Part shown: positions 15,769 to 25,230 of the stretch, one piece after another | How positions within the stretch are numbered: the stretch's first letter is position 1 | Layout: each line of letters begins with the position of its first letter | Assembly (NCBI GenBank): GCA_021791195.1 | Contig: JAJYXB010000019.1 | Coordinates: 62,001 to 126,000, forward strand | DNA length: 64,000 nucleotides | Direction: 5' to 3' | DNA from: Actinomycetes bacterium | GTDB taxonomy: Bacteria > Actinomycetota > Thermoleophilia > BMS3ABIN01 | The notes under the pieces: generated by a model | What the model saw: only the letters and a program-made list of their open reading frames with translations | Told to the model about the DNA's origin: nothing | The model's database searches: none | Program-made: the position numbers and the translations under genes

Positions 15769-17742
15769 GTGAAGCTCTCCTTAAAGCGCAGGAGAAGCAT
15801 CTTCCGCAAAACCGCGGTCGTCTTCGTGATCGTGGCCCTGGTGCCCATCACCATCCTCGGTCTCAGGAGCTACAGTTTATTTGGCAACGACCTGCAGCAG
15901 CTGGTCAACGCCGGCAAGATCTCTTCCCAGCGGCGCGACGACCTGCTGCATCAGACCGAAGTGCATTCGCTGATAGACGCCGGCTATGGCCTGGCCGTGG
16001 CGCTGGCGCTGGGATATTTCTTCGCCGCCAGCGTAGTCGGGCCGATCCGCACTTTGCAGGAAGGCGCCCGTCGCATCGGCGAGGGCGACCTCGATTTCCG
16101 CGTCGAGACCGACAGCGAAGACGAACTCGGGGAGCTGGCGGCGACGATCAACAACATGGCCAACTTGCTACAGGCGCGCGCGGTGGAGGTAAACAAACGC
16201 AACCGCGACCTGCAGGTGCTCTACGAAATCGCCCACGCCATGTCAGAAGCGCGCGATCCGAACCAGCTGCTGGACAAGGCTCTGGACAAGGCCCTGGTTA
16301 TCAACGGTTCGGTGATGGGCTGCGTGCTGCTGATGGGAAAGGGCGGCAAGCTCGAACCCGTCATCTGCCGCGTCAGCAACGGCGGCGATTCCGACGGGGT
16401 CTTCGAGCACGCGGCCGGCATGGCGATGACATCCGGCGAAACGGTAGTCCTGGACTATTCCCAGGAAGGTGACAAGAGCTTTGACTCCGTCGTCTGTGTG
16501 CCGCTGAAGTTCGAAGACAGCCTGCGGGGGGCGCTGTGCCTGACGATCACGCGGCATGAGTTCTCGCCGGAGAAGTTCGAACTGCTATCCGCCATCGGCA
16601 GCGAAGTGGCGGTGGCGATCGAGAACGCGCGCCTGTTCAAGCAGATGGAGACCACCAACAGGGAGCTGGCCGAAGCGACCGCGGAAATCGCCAGCCTCTT
16701 CTCGGAAGCCGAATCGCACAAGAGTTTCGGCACCAGATACCAAAACCAAAATCTGGTCAAGTGCTGGGAAGTCAAACGTTGCCAGTCCAGGGAATGCCCG
16801 GCATACGGCTCCACAAACCTGCGCTGCTGGCAGATAGCCGGTACCCATTGCGACTGCGAGGAGCACGGCCTGTTCGCGCAGAAGCTGGGCCGCTGCGAAA
16901 AGTGCGCGGTATTCATGCGGGCCTGCCCCGACAAGATCACGCTCATGGGTGAGACGTTCAACAATATGATGGCGATGCTGGAGCAGCGCGTTAAGGAACA
17001 GGAAGAGCTGCAGCGGCGCCTGTTCAGTTCATCCAAGCTGGCGGCCGTCGGCGAGCTCGCCGCGGGTGTGGCGCACGAGATCAACAACCCGCTCACCGGC
17101 ATCCTCGGCAGCGCCATGCTACTGAAGTCAATCGATCCCGCGAACGAGGAGCTGCAGAAGCGCCTTTCGGTGATCGAGAGCGAGACGATGCGGGCGCGCG
17201 ATATTGTCCGCGGGCTGCTGGACTTCGCCCGCCAGGGGAACCATATGAAGACAGCGCCGACGTCCATCCGGCAACTGATTGAGAACACGCTCTTCCTCGT
17301 GCGTCACCAGACGGACCTCTCGCGCATCCAGGTGCGCACCCATTTTGCCGCCGGAATACCGGAGCTGGCGGTGGACGCCAACAAGCTAAAACAGGTCTTC
17401 CTCAACATCATTCACAACGCCGTGCAGTCGATGTCCGCGGACGGCGAACTTGACATTACAGCTATTGTGTCAACCATGCGGGGAGGCGGCAAGACGGTGG
17501 AGATCAGATTCAAGGATACCGGCTGCGGCATGGATGACGCGGCGATGGCCCGTATCTTCGACCCGTTCTATACGACCAAGCGCGTGGGCGAGGGCACCGG
17601 CCTGGGCCTGTCGGTCTCACATCGCTTCGTCAGCGAGCATGGCGGTGAGATCAGGGTGGAGTCCGAGCCGGGCGCCGGCTCGACTTTCATCGTGGTGCTG
17701 CCAGTCAACAGCTGTGCGCTCACCGAGCGCCACGTGGCCTGA
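15769..17742 (+). CDS. Membrane sensor histidine kinase with HAMP, GAF and two-CW domains
   Basis: This is a 657-aa kinase. Two membrane helices (about residues 13-32 and 65-85) flank a very short extracytoplasmic loop, followed by HAMP, a GAF-like domain (residues ~140-300), and a Cys-rich block starting at C332 with CWEVKRC, ECPAYG, CWQIAGTHC and CEKCAVFMRACPD, which matches the 'two-CW' metal- or redox-binding domain. The H-box is AGVAHEINNPLTG with His436, followed by an HATPase domain (DTGCGMDD, GTGLGLSV). The GTG at 15769 with GCGAGG upstream starts just before the first helix. No response regulator is adjacent. It stands opposite to, and between, ribF and rpsO. Confidence 0.85.
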   Translation: MKLSLKRRRSIFRKTAVVFVIVALVPITILGLRSYSLFGNDLQQLVNAGKISSQRRDDLLHQTEVHSLIDAGYGLAVALALGYFFAASVVGPIRTLQEGARRIGEGDLDFRVETDSEDELGELAATINNMANLLQARAVEVNKRNRDLQVLYEIAHAMSEARDPNQLLDKALDKALVINGSVMGCVLLMGKGGKLEPVICRVSNGGDSDGVFEHAAGMAMTSGETVVLDYSQEGDKSFDSVVCVPLKFEDSLRGALCLTITRHEFSPEKFELLSAIGSEVAVAIENARLFKQMETTNRELAEATAEIASLFSEAESHKSFGTRYQNQNLVKCWEVKRCQSRECPAYGSTNLRCWQIAGTHCDCEEHGLFAQKLGRCEKCAVFMRACPDKITLMGETFNNMMAMLEQRVKEQEELQRRLFSSSKLAAVGELAAGVAHEINNPLTGILGSAMLLKSIDPANEELQKRLSVIESETMRARDIVRGLLDFARQGNHMKTAPTSIRQLIENTLFLVRHQTDLSRIQVRTHFAAGIPELAVDANKLKQVFLNIIHNAVQSMSADGELDITAIVSTMRGGGKTVEIRFKDTGCGMDDAAMARIFDPFYTTKRVGEGTGLGLSVSHRFVSEHGGEIRVESEPGAGSTFIVVLPVNSCALTERHVA

Positions 17743-17745
17743 ATT

Positions 17746-17760
17746 TGGGGACGTTCCTTC
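17746..17760. repeat. Short REP-like unit between convergent genes
   Basis: TTGGGGACGTTCCTTC lies directly after the kinase stop and matches the core of the inverted repeat at 11131-11226. It is in the short gap between the convergent kinase and ribF genes and may be a solitary or truncated copy. Confidence 0.6.
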
Positions 17761-17773
17761 GCCCCCTGCCCGT

Positions 17774-18745
17774 TTAACCCCGCGCCAGCTCCTGCCCGCG
17801 GCGAACCGCAAATCCGTCATACGCGCGTGCGGCAGCGATATCCTGCTTTATCTGCGCGATCAGATCCTGGGGATCGTCGAATTTCATCTCATCACGCAGG
17901 CGCTTGAGAAAATCGATGCGGACGTTGAAGCCATAGAGATTGCGGTCGAAATCGAGGATGTGCGCCTCGATGCGCATCTTTTCCTTCACGTCTTCGTCAG
18001 TTGAGCAAAAAGTGGGGTTGTGGCCGATGTTCACCAGGCAGGCATAGGCGTCGTTGCCGATATAGAGATCGGCCAGATAGACGCCGCGGCCGGGAAAGAT
18101 GCACTCCACCATCGCCTCTACGTTGGCCGTCCGCACTCCCATGGTGCGGCCGCGTTTGTCGCCATGGACAACCTTGCCATGCGTCGACGGCGGCCGGCTG
18201 AGAATCTCCCGCACCTCTTCGAGGCTGCCCTCGACCAGCAGATTGCGGATGCGCGTGGAGGATATCGGCTTGCCGCCGGCGGTGATCAGCGGCTCGGCCC
18301 TCACCTCCATGCCCTGCTGCCTGCCATACTCGCGCAGGTAATCGGTATCGCCGCCGGCCTTGAAGCCGAAACGGAAGTTGCTGCCGACGATCACTTCCCT
18401 GGCGCCCAGGTTCGAGGAGAACAGCATCGCGCAGAACTGCTCGCGGGGCAGGTGGGAAAATTCATCCGTGAAGGGGATGATCAGCAGCTCATCGACATCC
18501 AGCTGCCCGATCAGGTCGGTCTTGACGTTCAGCGGCGTCAGGATCGGCGGACATTTATCCGGCGCGATGACGCACAGCGGATGCGGATGGAAGGTGATGA
18601 CCATGCTGCGGAGGCCCTGCTTGCGAGCCGCGTCGACCGCATCGCCGATGATGTGCTGATGGCCGACGTGAACGCCGTCGAAGGTGCCGATCGCCACCAC
18701 CCGCGCGTCGGCGGGAACCTCGTCTATGCTGCGGTACACCCTCAT
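17774..18745 (-). CDS. ribF: Bifunctional riboflavin kinase / FAD synthetase
   Basis: This 323-aa protein has an N-terminal nucleotidyltransferase motif GTFDGVHVGHQ (FMN adenylyltransferase) and an SSTRIRNLL motif, followed by a C-terminal riboflavin kinase domain (GKVVHGDKRGR, LYGFNVRIDFLKRLRDEMKF). It makes FMN and FAD. The usual kinase motif GFPTAN reads GVRTAN here, so the proline is replaced by arginine; the Thr and Asn that contact metal and nucleotide remain. The start overlaps the truB stop by 4 nt. It is the last gene of the rimP-to-ribF operon. Confidence 0.93.
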   Translation of the reverse strand: MRVYRSIDEVPADARVVAIGTFDGVHVGHQHIIGDAVDAARKQGLRSMVITFHPHPLCVIAPDKCPPILTPLNVKTDLIGQLDVDELLIIPFTDEFSHLPREQFCAMLFSSNLGAREVIVGSNFRFGFKAGGDTDYLREYGRQQGMEVRAEPLITAGGKPISSTRIRNLLVEGSLEEVREILSRPPSTHGKVVHGDKRGRTMGVRTANVEAMVECIFPGRGVYLADLYIGNDAYACLVNIGHNPTFCSTDEDVKEKMRIEAHILDFDRNLYGFNVRIDFLKRLRDEMKFDDPQDLIAQIKQDIAAARAYDGFAVRRGQELARG

Positions 18746-19638
18746 GAAAGCACCACCAGCGGCCGCAGCTGTCCCGCTTCCGCGGCGGGTCCGTAGACCG
18801 CCAGCAGCCTGCCGCCACTCGCCAGCCTGACCGGTCCCTCAGCTTCACCCGCAATAAAACGGCCGTTGCCGACTGCAGCGGCCTCTCTTGGATCTAATTC
18901 TCTCACGGGAAGGAAATATAGCGCACTCAAACAGGAAAGGAAAGACGGACTGGCCGGCCCCGGCAGATCCGCCGGGCTTAAGTCAGACAGGCTGTCAAGC
19001 GATGCTGCCCGGCTCACAGTGAATTCACCGACCGCGGTGCGCCTGAGCGCGGCGGCATAAGCGCCGCTGCCCAGAACACGGCCGATATCCTCGCAAAGAG
19101 CGCGGATGTACGTCCCCTTCGAGCAGCTGACCAGTAGCTCTGCCTGCTGCGAGGCGGCGTCGAAAGCCAGAAGCTGGAGCCGGTGGATCCGCACCCGCCG
19201 CAGTGGCGCCACGACGCTTTCACCCCGCCGCGCCTTGCGGTAAAGCCGCTCGCCTCCCTGCTTCACGGCCGAGTAGGCCGGCACCCGCTGCTCGATCTCG
19301 CCGCTGAAATCCGGCAGCACCGCTTCCAGCGCCGCGCGGGTCACTGCCGGCGCGCTGACGGCCGGCGTTACTTCGCCGTCGCTGTCTCCGGTGGTCGACA
19401 CGGCGCCGAACCTGACTGTGACCCGGTATTCCTTCCTCAGCGTTATCAGCAGATCGAACAGGCGCGTGGCCCGGCCAACCAGTATCAGCAACAGGCCGGT
19501 GGCGAAGGGGTCGAGGGTGCCGCCGTGACCGACCTTGCGGATGCCGGTGAGCCGCCGCACCGCCGCCACCACATCATGAGAGGTCATGCCGGCCTGCTTG
19601 TCAACCAGTATCACGCCGCAGACGGCCGCGCTATTCAT
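18742..19638 (-). CDS. truB: tRNA pseudouridine(55) synthase TruB
   Basis: This 298-aa enzyme has the catalytic motif GGTLDPFATGLL, with Asp as nucleophile, after the typical GVILVDKQAGMTSHDVV start, and KGTYIRALCEDIG further on. It isomerises U55 in the T-loop of tRNAs. The C-terminal ~80 residues contain a PUA-like domain. The ATG lies inside the end of rbfA (8-nt overlap). The DHH phosphoesterase gene often found between rbfA and truB is missing. Confidence 0.94.
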   Translation of the reverse strand: MNSAAVCGVILVDKQAGMTSHDVVAAVRRLTGIRKVGHGGTLDPFATGLLLILVGRATRLFDLLITLRKEYRVTVRFGAVSTTGDSDGEVTPAVSAPAVTRAALEAVLPDFSGEIEQRVPAYSAVKQGGERLYRKARRGESVVAPLRRVRIHRLQLLAFDAASQQAELLVSCSKGTYIRALCEDIGRVLGSGAYAAALRRTAVGEFTVSRAASLDSLSDLSPADLPGPASPSFLSCLSALYFLPVRELDPREAAAVGNGRFIAGEAEGPVRLASGGRLLAVYGPAAEAGQLRPLVVLS

Positions 19639-19975
19639 CCTCGATGTCTTTCAGGATCTTTTCGATGTGAAACCCGTAGTCGATGCTCTCGTCGCGGATG
19701 AAGGTGAGCTGCGGCGTGCGCTTCAGCGTCAGCTGCCGGGCGATCAGCGACTGCAGAAAGCCGTGCGAGCATTCCAGGCCCGCCAGCGTCTCCTCGGTCT
19801 CCTCTTCGCCGCCCAGCACACTGACATAGACCTTGGCTGTCCGCAGATCGGCGGCAGTATCAACTGAGGTGACCGTGACAAAACCGATACGCGGGTCTTT
19901 CAGCCCTTCGGCGATTGCCTCGCTGAGCACCTCGCGCACGGCTTCGTTGACCCGCCGCATCCGCTGACCGGCCAT
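19631..19975 (-). CDS. rbfA: 30S ribosome-binding factor RbfA
   Basis: This 114-aa KH-like assembly factor has MRRVNEAVREVLSEAIAEGLKDPRIGFVTVTSV at its start and a C-terminal TPQLTFIRDESIDYGFHIEKIL, both family hallmarks. It aids 30S maturation and cold adaptation. The ATG at 19975 is preferred over an open frame reaching 20053 because GGGAGG lies 8 nt upstream and the upstream gene stops 1 bp before it. Confidence 0.94.
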   Translation of the reverse strand: MAGQRMRRVNEAVREVLSEAIAEGLKDPRIGFVTVTSVDTAADLRTAKVYVSVLGGEEETEETLAGLECSHGFLQSLIARQLTLKRTPQLTFIRDESIDYGFHIEKILKDIEDE

Positions 19976-19976
19976 G

Positions 19977-20378
19977 TCACTCGCCTCCCGCGGCGGCAAG
20001 GTCATCCCGCCAGAACCGCTCTGTCTCGCCGGGATAGCCGCACGCCTCGCCACCGCCCACCTTGACGATCTCGCGGTGCACGCCCGCCAGCATCAGGTCG
20101 CGCGCTTCGAGAAAGCGGACAGCAAGATCCAGCGCGCGCTCGACCTCGGGAAAGGATGGGGAGCAGACGGAGAGCACCAGGCGCGAACGCTGCCACATGT
20201 CATGGTAGCCGACTTCGGCGACGGACGCGCCCAGGCGGCGGGCCAGGCCCGCCTTCAGACTGCGGAGATACTGGCGTTTGTCCTTGAGGGAACCGTTTTC
20301 CGGAAAGTGGATATCTGCCGCCAGGATTCCGACATAGCCGTCAGCTTGGCTTGACTTCTTTCGTCTCGTAGAACTCAA
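19977..20378 (-). CDS. ylxP: DUF503 / YlxP-like protein
   Basis: This small protein carries the DUF503 pattern YVGILAADIHFPENGSLKDKR and VAEVGYHDMWQRS. Its family is found between infB and rbfA in many Gram-positive bacteria, and its biochemical function is not established. No ATG stands in frame near the conserved start. The best candidate is a TTG at 20378, inside the end of infB, with GAGGG 8 nt upstream, giving about 133 residues of which the first 14 are outside the domain. The stop lies 1 bp before rbfA. Confidence 0.8.
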   Translation of the reverse strand: MSSTRRKKSSQADGYVGILAADIHFPENGSLKDKRQYLRSLKAGLARRLGASVAEVGYHDMWQRSRLVLSVCSPSFPEVERALDLAVRFLEARDLMLAGVHREIVKVGGGEACGYPGETERFWRDDLAAAGGE

Positions 20379-22758
20379 GGACGTCGCCCTCTTTGATGTC
20401 ATTGAAGTCTTCCAGGAGGATGCCACATTCGTAGCCCTCCTCGACTTCACGCGAATCTTCCTTAAACCGTTTCAGTGAGCCCAGCCTGCCGTTCCAGACG
20501 ATCGTACCATCGCGCACGACACGCACCTGCGCGTTGCGGGTGGCCTTGCCGCGCGTAACGTAGCAGCCGGCAATGGTGCCCAGCTTGGAGGCCTTGAAAA
20601 TCTGGCGCACCTCCGCCTCGCCCAGCTCTTCTTCCACATACGTGGGCGCCAGCATGCCGATAAGCGCCGCCTTCACGTCCTCGGTCACCTTGTAGATGAT
20701 GCCGTAGGTGCGCACATCGACGCCCTCCAGGTCAGCGACGGTCTTGGCGGCCGAATTGGGCCGCACATTGAAACCGATGACGATCGCCTGCGAGGCGGCC
20801 GCCAGCATCACGTCGGACTCGTTGATGGCGCCGACGCCGCTGTGGATGATGTTGACCTTTACTTCCGCGTGCTTGATCTGCCGGAGCGCCTCCTCCAGCG
20901 CCTCGACCGAGCCGGCCACATCCGCCTTGATGATCAGATTGAGGTCCTTGACCTCGCCTTCCTTGATCTTGGCGAAGACGTCGTCGAGCGTGATGGCGCG
21001 GCGCTTGGCCAGCATCTCCGCCTTGAGGCGATCGGCGCGCTGGCTGGCGAGGGTGCGGGCGCGGCGTTCGTCCTCAACCACGCGGCAGTACTCGCCCGCC
21101 TGCGGGATCGAATCAAAGCCGAGGATCTCGACCGGCACCGAGGGCCCGGCCGCCTTGAGCGGCCGGCCTTTGAAGTCGTTCATCGCTTTCACCTTGCCAG
21201 CCGCCTGGCCGGCGACGATGGCGTCTCCCACATGCATCGTGCCGCGGTTGATGAGCACGGTGGCAACCACGCCGCGGCCGGGGTCCAGCTTCGACTCGAT
21301 GACGACGCCGCTGGCATGAGCTTCGGAATTGGCCTTGAGCTCCTGTACCTCGGCCACCAGCAGGATCATCTCCATCAGACTGTCGAGGCCGATACGCTGC
21401 TTGGCGCTGACGTCGACGAAAATCGTCTCGCCACCCCAGCTTTCCGGGATGAGCCCCTGCTCTGAAAGTTCCTGACGCACCCGGTCGGGGTTGGCCTCGG
21501 GCTTGTCGATCTTGTTGACCGCTACGACAACAGGGACGCCGGCGGCCTTGGAATGGTCGATGGCCTCGATGGTCTGCGGCATGACGCCGTCATCGGCGGC
21601 CACGACCAGCACGGCGACGTCGGTCACCTTGGCGCCGCGGGCGCGCATGGCGGTAAAGGCCTCATGGCCGGGAGTATCCAGGAAAGTGATCCGCTTGCCC
21701 TTGTGCTCGACCTGGTAGGCGCCGATGTGCTGCGTGATGCCGCCCACCTCGGTGGCCGTGACTTCAGTCTCGCGGATGGCGTCCAGCAGCGAGGTCTTGC
21801 CGTGGTCGACGTGACCCATGATCGTGACCACCGGCGCCCGGGGAACCAGATCCTCTGGCCGGTCGACGGCTTCGACCTGCTCCTCCTCGTCGGCGGCGTG
21901 GACGATCTCGACCTTACGGCCCATGTCGTCGGCCAGCGTGGAGACGGCTTCATCGCCCAGCGACTGGGTAATGGTGGCCATCTCGCCATAACTCATCAGC
22001 CGCTTCATGATGTCGGCGGTGGACGCCCCCAGCAGTGACGAGAGCTCCTTGACGGTGACGCCGGAATTTACCTTGACGACTTCGTCGGTCGCTACGGGCG
22101 CCTCCACCGGTCGCTCGGCGACGGCGGCGGCATCCTTGCGGCCGCCCTTGTGGCGCACGCGCTGATGGCGGCCGGAAGGCACGAAGCTCCGCCGTTTGGC
22201 CGCACTCGGATCGATGATCACACGGCGGCGCTTGCCCTGAGCGGCCGGCGCCACCGGCGCCTTGCGCAGCTTCTTCGGCGGCGCGCCCTGGGTCACTTCA
22301 TGCTTGACATTTCCGCCTGCTTTTGGGGCATCCGCCTTCGGTTTGGCGCTCTCCTTGCCTACGGCAGGCCCGGCGCCCGGCTTCGGTGCGGAGCCGGCGG
22401 CCGGGGAACCCGCGGCCGGAGGCTTCGCGGCCGGCTTGGCGCCTGGTTTCCTGGCAGCCCGCTCAGCTGCCGGCTTTTTCGCCACCGCAGCCGCGGTTGC
22501 CGGCGCAGCCTTGCCCGCCTTGACGTTCTTCGCCGCAGCGGTCTTCTTGCCGCCGCCGGCCTTGCCGGAATCTTTTCCGTTACCGGATACTTTTCCGGTG
22601 TCCGGCGCGGCTCCCGCAAGCACCTTCCGGGCCTGCGTTTCCTCGACACTGGCGAAATTGCCGCTGACTTCGACGCCAGCTGCCCGCAGACGCTCGACCA
22701 CCTCGGCGCTGGCCAGGTTATTCTCTTTTGCTATTTCGTAGACTCTCTTTTTTGCCAT
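20341..22758 (-). CDS. infB: Translation initiation factor IF-2
   Basis: This 805-aa GTPase has an N-terminal IF2-N helical domain ([20 protein letters not shown]), a long Lys/Ala/Pro-rich linker at about residues 55-200, a second IF2-N-like segment ([22 protein letters not shown]), then the G domain with [23 protein letters not shown] and [11 protein letters not shown], and the C-terminal domains that bind initiator tRNA. It delivers fMet-tRNA to the 30S subunit. It is 8 bp downstream of ylxR. The charged linker is longer than in E. coli, as is common in high-GC Gram-positives. Confidence 0.97.
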   Translation of the reverse strand: MAKKRVYEIAKENNLASAEVVERLRAAGVEVSGNFASVEETQARKVLAGAAPDTGKVSGNGKDSGKAGGGKKTAAAKNVKAGKAAPATAAAVAKKPAAERAARKPGAKPAAKPPAAGSPAAGSAPKPGAGPAVGKESAKPKADAPKAGGNVKHEVTQGAPPKKLRKAPVAPAAQGKRRRVIIDPSAAKRRSFVPSGRHQRVRHKGGRKDAAAVAERPVEAPVATDEVVKVNSGVTVKELSSLLGASTADIMKRLMSYGEMATITQSLGDEAVSTLADDMGRKVEIVHAADEEEQVEAVDRPEDLVPRAPVVTIMGHVDHGKTSLLDAIRETEVTATEVGGITQHIGAYQVEHKGKRITFLDTPGHEAFTAMRARGAKVTDVAVLVVAADDGVMPQTIEAIDHSKAAGVPVVVAVNKIDKPEANPDRVRQELSEQGLIPESWGGETIFVDVSAKQRIGLDSLMEMILLVAEVQELKANSEAHASGVVIESKLDPGRGVVATVLINRGTMHVGDAIVAGQAAGKVKAMNDFKGRPLKAAGPSVPVEILGFDSIPQAGEYCRVVEDERRARTLASQRADRLKAEMLAKRRAITLDDVFAKIKEGEVKDLNLIIKADVAGSVEALEEALRQIKHAEVKVNIIHSGVGAINESDVMLAAASQAIVIGFNVRPNSAAKTVADLEGVDVRTYGIIYKVTEDVKAALIGMLAPTYVEEELGEAEVRQIFKASKLGTIAGCYVTRGKATRNAQVRVVRDGTIVWNGRLGSLKRFKEDSREVEEGYECGILLEDFNDIKEGDVLEFYETKEVKPS

Positions 22759-22766
22759 GTTTATCG

Positions 22767-23060
22767 TTACCCCCGGGCGCGTTCCTCAAGCACCCGCTGA
22801 AATTCTTCCATTAGATTTGGAGAGACGGCCGCCGCCCTCAACCTGCTGACAAGCGCCCGCTTCTTGATGGCCTTCTCGAGGCAGTCAGGATTTAGACAGG
22901 TGTAGGCGCCTCGCCCCCGGGAGCCACTGCGGTCCAGCACGACCGTCCGGCCGGAACTTTGCTCAAACACAGTAAAGCGAACCAGCGAGCCTTTGGCAAA
23001 TCTGCCGCCGCAGCCCGCACACATCCGCAGCGGCACATGGCCGCGGCCGCCCAAACTCAA
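22767..23060 (-). CDS. ylxR: YlxR-family RNA-binding protein (DUF448)
   Basis: This 97-aa protein starts with [20 protein letters not shown] and carries the [22 protein letters not shown] motif typical of YlxR, a small basic protein encoded between nusA and infB. The TTG at 23060 overlaps the nusA stop by 4 nt (TTGA). Family members bind RNA and have been linked to gene regulation and RNase P; the exact role here is unknown. The ylxQ (L7Ae-like) gene that often follows is absent. Confidence 0.9.
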   Translation of the reverse strand: MSLGGRGHVPLRMCAGCGGRFAKGSLVRFTVFEQSSGRTVVLDRSGSRGRGAYTCLNPDCLEKAIKKRALVSRLRAAAVSPNLMEEFQRVLEERARG

Positions 23061-24556
23061 GACCCCGACTTGGCCGCCTCCGATCGGGCCGCATCGGTCC
23101 CGGATCCCCCGGACCCTTCCGTGCCGCCATCCGCGGCCGTTTCTTCGGCGGATGAGGTTTCCGCGGTTGAGTCGTCGGCAGCTTCCCCTCCGGATTCATT
23201 CCCGGCTTCAGCTTCCCCGCCAGATTCATCCCCGGCTTCAGCTTCCTCACCGGCCAGCGCCGCCGCTGCTTCTTCCTCCGCCAACTTCTGGTGTGACGGA
23301 ATGCCGCAGAACCTGGAGCCAGGCAGCGCCGCGTTGGGACAGCGCTTGCCGCCCTTGGTCAGCGCGCAGCAGCGTCCCGCCAGCTCTTCGGCCTCCTCGT
23401 CGGAGAAGACCATCGCCGACTCTTCCTCCGACATCTGGCTTTCGCTCTTGATGTCGATGCGCCACCCGGTCAGCTTGTTCGCCAGGCGGGCGTTCTGGCC
23501 CTCCTTGCCAATGGCCAGCGACAGCTGGTCGTCGGGCACCACGACAGTAGCAGATTTTTCCTCATCGTCAACAAGAACCTCGCGCACCATCGCCGGGCTG
23601 AGCGCCTTGGCGACAAACCGCGCTGGCTCGTCGTTGTAAGGGATGATGTCGATCTTCTCGCCGCGCAGCTCGCTGACGACCATGCGCACGCGGGAGCCCC
23701 GCGGGCCGACGCAGGCGCCCACCGGATCGATGCCATCTTCCTTGGACTCTACGGCGATCTTGGAACGGAAGCCCGGCTCGCGGGCGACGTTTCTGATGAC
23801 GACCAGCCCGTCGGCGACCTCGGGAACTTCGAGCTCGAAAAGCTTGCGGATCAATTCGTCGCTGCGTCTGGACACGATAACCTGCGGCCCCTTGGTATGC
23901 TCCCGCACATCGACGATCACTGCCTTGATGCGGGAACCGTGGTCGTAACGCTCGTGGTCGACCTGCTCACTCTCGGGAAGCAACGCCTCTACCTTACCCA
24001 GGTCCACGAGAGTGTAACGCTGGTCGCTCTGCTGAACGATGCCCGTGATGATCTCGCCGACGCGGCCGGCATACTCGTCGTACATCATGTCGCGCTCGGC
24101 TTCGCGAATACGCTGGAAGATGACCTGCTTCGCCGTCTGTGCCGCGATGCGGCCGAAATCCTCCGGCGTCTCGATCGGCACCTTCTCGATCTCGCTCTCG
24201 TCGTACATGGAGAGGTCGAATTCCTCTTCCTCTTTCTCTTCCTCAGCCGCCGCGGCTTCTGCAGCGCCTGCCTCGGCGGTTGCCTCTGCGCCTGCCTCTG
24301 CTTCTGCCGTCCCGCCAGCTTCGCCCGCCTCGGCTTCCGCCGCGATTGCGGCGGCCGGGCGCTCCGGCAGGATCAGCTCATAGATTCTGATCTCCCCGTC
24401 GTCCGGATCGATCTCCACCCTGGCATGCTGAACCGCATCCGGAGTCTTCTTGTAGGCAGACAGAAGAGCATCCTCCAGGGCTGCCAGCAGCACCTTGAAG
24501 TCGATTCCCTTCTCTTCTTCCAGAAGCCTGAGGGCTTCTACGATTTCCCTGCTCAC
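23057..24556 (-). CDS. nusA: Transcription elongation factor NusA with inserted acidic tract and Cys-rich tail
   Basis: This 499-aa NusA has an N-terminal RNA polymerase-binding domain, an S1 domain ([33 protein letters not shown]), and KH1 and KH2 ([25 protein letters not shown]). The N-terminal domain is interrupted at about residues 66-112 by a Glu/Ala/Gly-rich tract. The C-terminus has a Cys-rich motif (C396, C397, C406, C417, H422), possibly metal-binding, followed by an ~65-residue Ala/Glu/Gly tail with two near-identical EAEAG(D/N)ESGGEA units. NusA controls pausing, termination and antitermination. Gene order rimP-nusA-ylxR-infB is standard. Confidence 0.95.
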   Translation of the reverse strand: MSREIVEALRLLEEEKGIDFKVLLAALEDALLSAYKKTPDAVQHARVEIDPDDGEIRIYELILPERPAAAIAAEAEAGEAGGTAEAEAGAEATAEAGAAEAAAAEEEKEEEEFDLSMYDESEIEKVPIETPEDFGRIAAQTAKQVIFQRIREAERDMMYDEYAGRVGEIITGIVQQSDQRYTLVDLGKVEALLPESEQVDHERYDHGSRIKAVIVDVREHTKGPQVIVSRRSDELIRKLFELEVPEVADGLVVIRNVAREPGFRSKIAVESKEDGIDPVGACVGPRGSRVRMVVSELRGEKIDIIPYNDEPARFVAKALSPAMVREVLVDDEEKSATVVVPDDQLSLAIGKEGQNARLANKLTGWRIDIKSESQMSEEESAMVFSDEEAEELAGRCCALTKGGKRCPNAALPGSRFCGIPSHQKLAEEEAAAALAGEEAEAGDESGGEAEAGNESGGEAADDSTAETSSAEETAADGGTEGSGGSGTDAARSEAAKSGS

Positions 24557-24574
24557 GATGGACTCCTTTAATCA

Positions 24575-25072
24575 TCAGCCCGCCCTTTTCCGCGGCTTTT
24601 TCTTTTTCGCTGCGCCGCCCTTGCGCGGGCCCTGCTTTTCAAATTCGAATACGGTGCGAGCCCGCGATACTTCTTTTAGCGGAATCGTCACCACGCGCCC
24701 CTCGTCCTCCAGAGTCAGCGACTGCCTGTCTGACGAGACTAAAAAACCGGTGAAGTTGCGCTGTCCTTGCACCGGGCTGAAAGTTCTAACGATGATCTTT
24801 TTTCCGGCGGCGGCCTGAAAATGTTCAGGTTTGCGCAGCCGTCTCTCCAAACCCGGCGATGAGACCTCGATTCTGTGATCTTCCTGGTAACGGCCGAGCA
24901 GGCCTGTTACCCGGACACACAAATCGTGATCGACGCCCTCCGGGTGGTCGATGAAAACCCGCAATATGCGGTTTCCACCAGCGCCCCCCACCTCGACATC
25001 CACAACATCGACCTCGGGCAGGTTCTCCGCCAGGGTCTTCTCAACATCGGTGATTGTGCTTGTCTTATCCAC
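24575..25072 (-). CDS. rimP: Ribosome maturation factor RimP
   Basis: This protein of about 165 aa has the RimP motifs LRVFIDHPEGVDHDLCVRVTGLLG and IEVSSPGLERRLRKPEHF. It promotes 30S subunit maturation. The GTG at 25072 is chosen because the family domain begins a few residues later (ITDVEKTLAENLP); a longer frame to 25204 runs through the promoter and a hairpin. No clear ribosome-binding site precedes the GTG, and the T-tract of the leader hairpin lies there instead. It is the first gene of the rimP-ribF operon, with a basic C-terminal tail. Confidence 0.9.
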   Translation of the reverse strand: MDKTSTITDVEKTLAENLPEVDVVDVEVGGAGGNRILRVFIDHPEGVDHDLCVRVTGLLGRYQEDHRIEVSSPGLERRLRKPEHFQAAAGKKIIVRTFSPVQGQRNFTGFLVSSDRQSLTLEDEGRVVTIPLKEVSRARTVFEFEKQGPRKGGAAKKKKPRKRAG

Positions 25073-25080
25073 TGCGCTGC

Positions 25081-25108
25081 AAATAAAAAGTGGGTTCTCG
25101 AACCCACT
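25081..25108 (-). promoter_or_regulatory. Terminator-like hairpin in the rimP-nusA leader
   Basis: On the minus strand a perfect 9-bp stem with a 2-nt loop (25108-25089) is followed by TTTTATTT, and the rimP GTG is only 9 nt further on. An upstream GAGGTTC stretch in the leader could pair with the 3' arm and compete with the stem. NusA-dependent termination in the leader of the rimP-nusA operon is described for Bacillus subtilis; a similar autoregulatory attenuator here is inference. Confidence 0.6.
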
Positions 25109-25136
25109 CCCGGAATGAACCTCGCAGTTTAACGAG

Positions 25137-25166
25137 ATTATATCACACGGCCAAAAAGAGCCGCAA
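25137..25166 (-). promoter_or_regulatory. Promoter of the rimP-nusA-infB operon
   Basis: On the minus strand TTGCGG (25166-25161) and a perfect TATAAT (25142-25137) are separated by 18 bp. A start near 25130 would give a leader of about 58 nt that contains the hairpin at 25089-25108. Confidence 0.65.
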
Positions 25167-25230
25167 GTAAAACCAGGGCTGCGATGGCACCCCCGGGCCC
25201 ACAAAAATCCTATAATTTAGAGGACTTTTT

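Noticed and set aside
25089-25108. T-arm-like GGGTTCGAGAACCC sequence, possible tRNA
   Set aside because: No acceptor, D or anticodon arms around it; better explained as a terminator-like hairpin.
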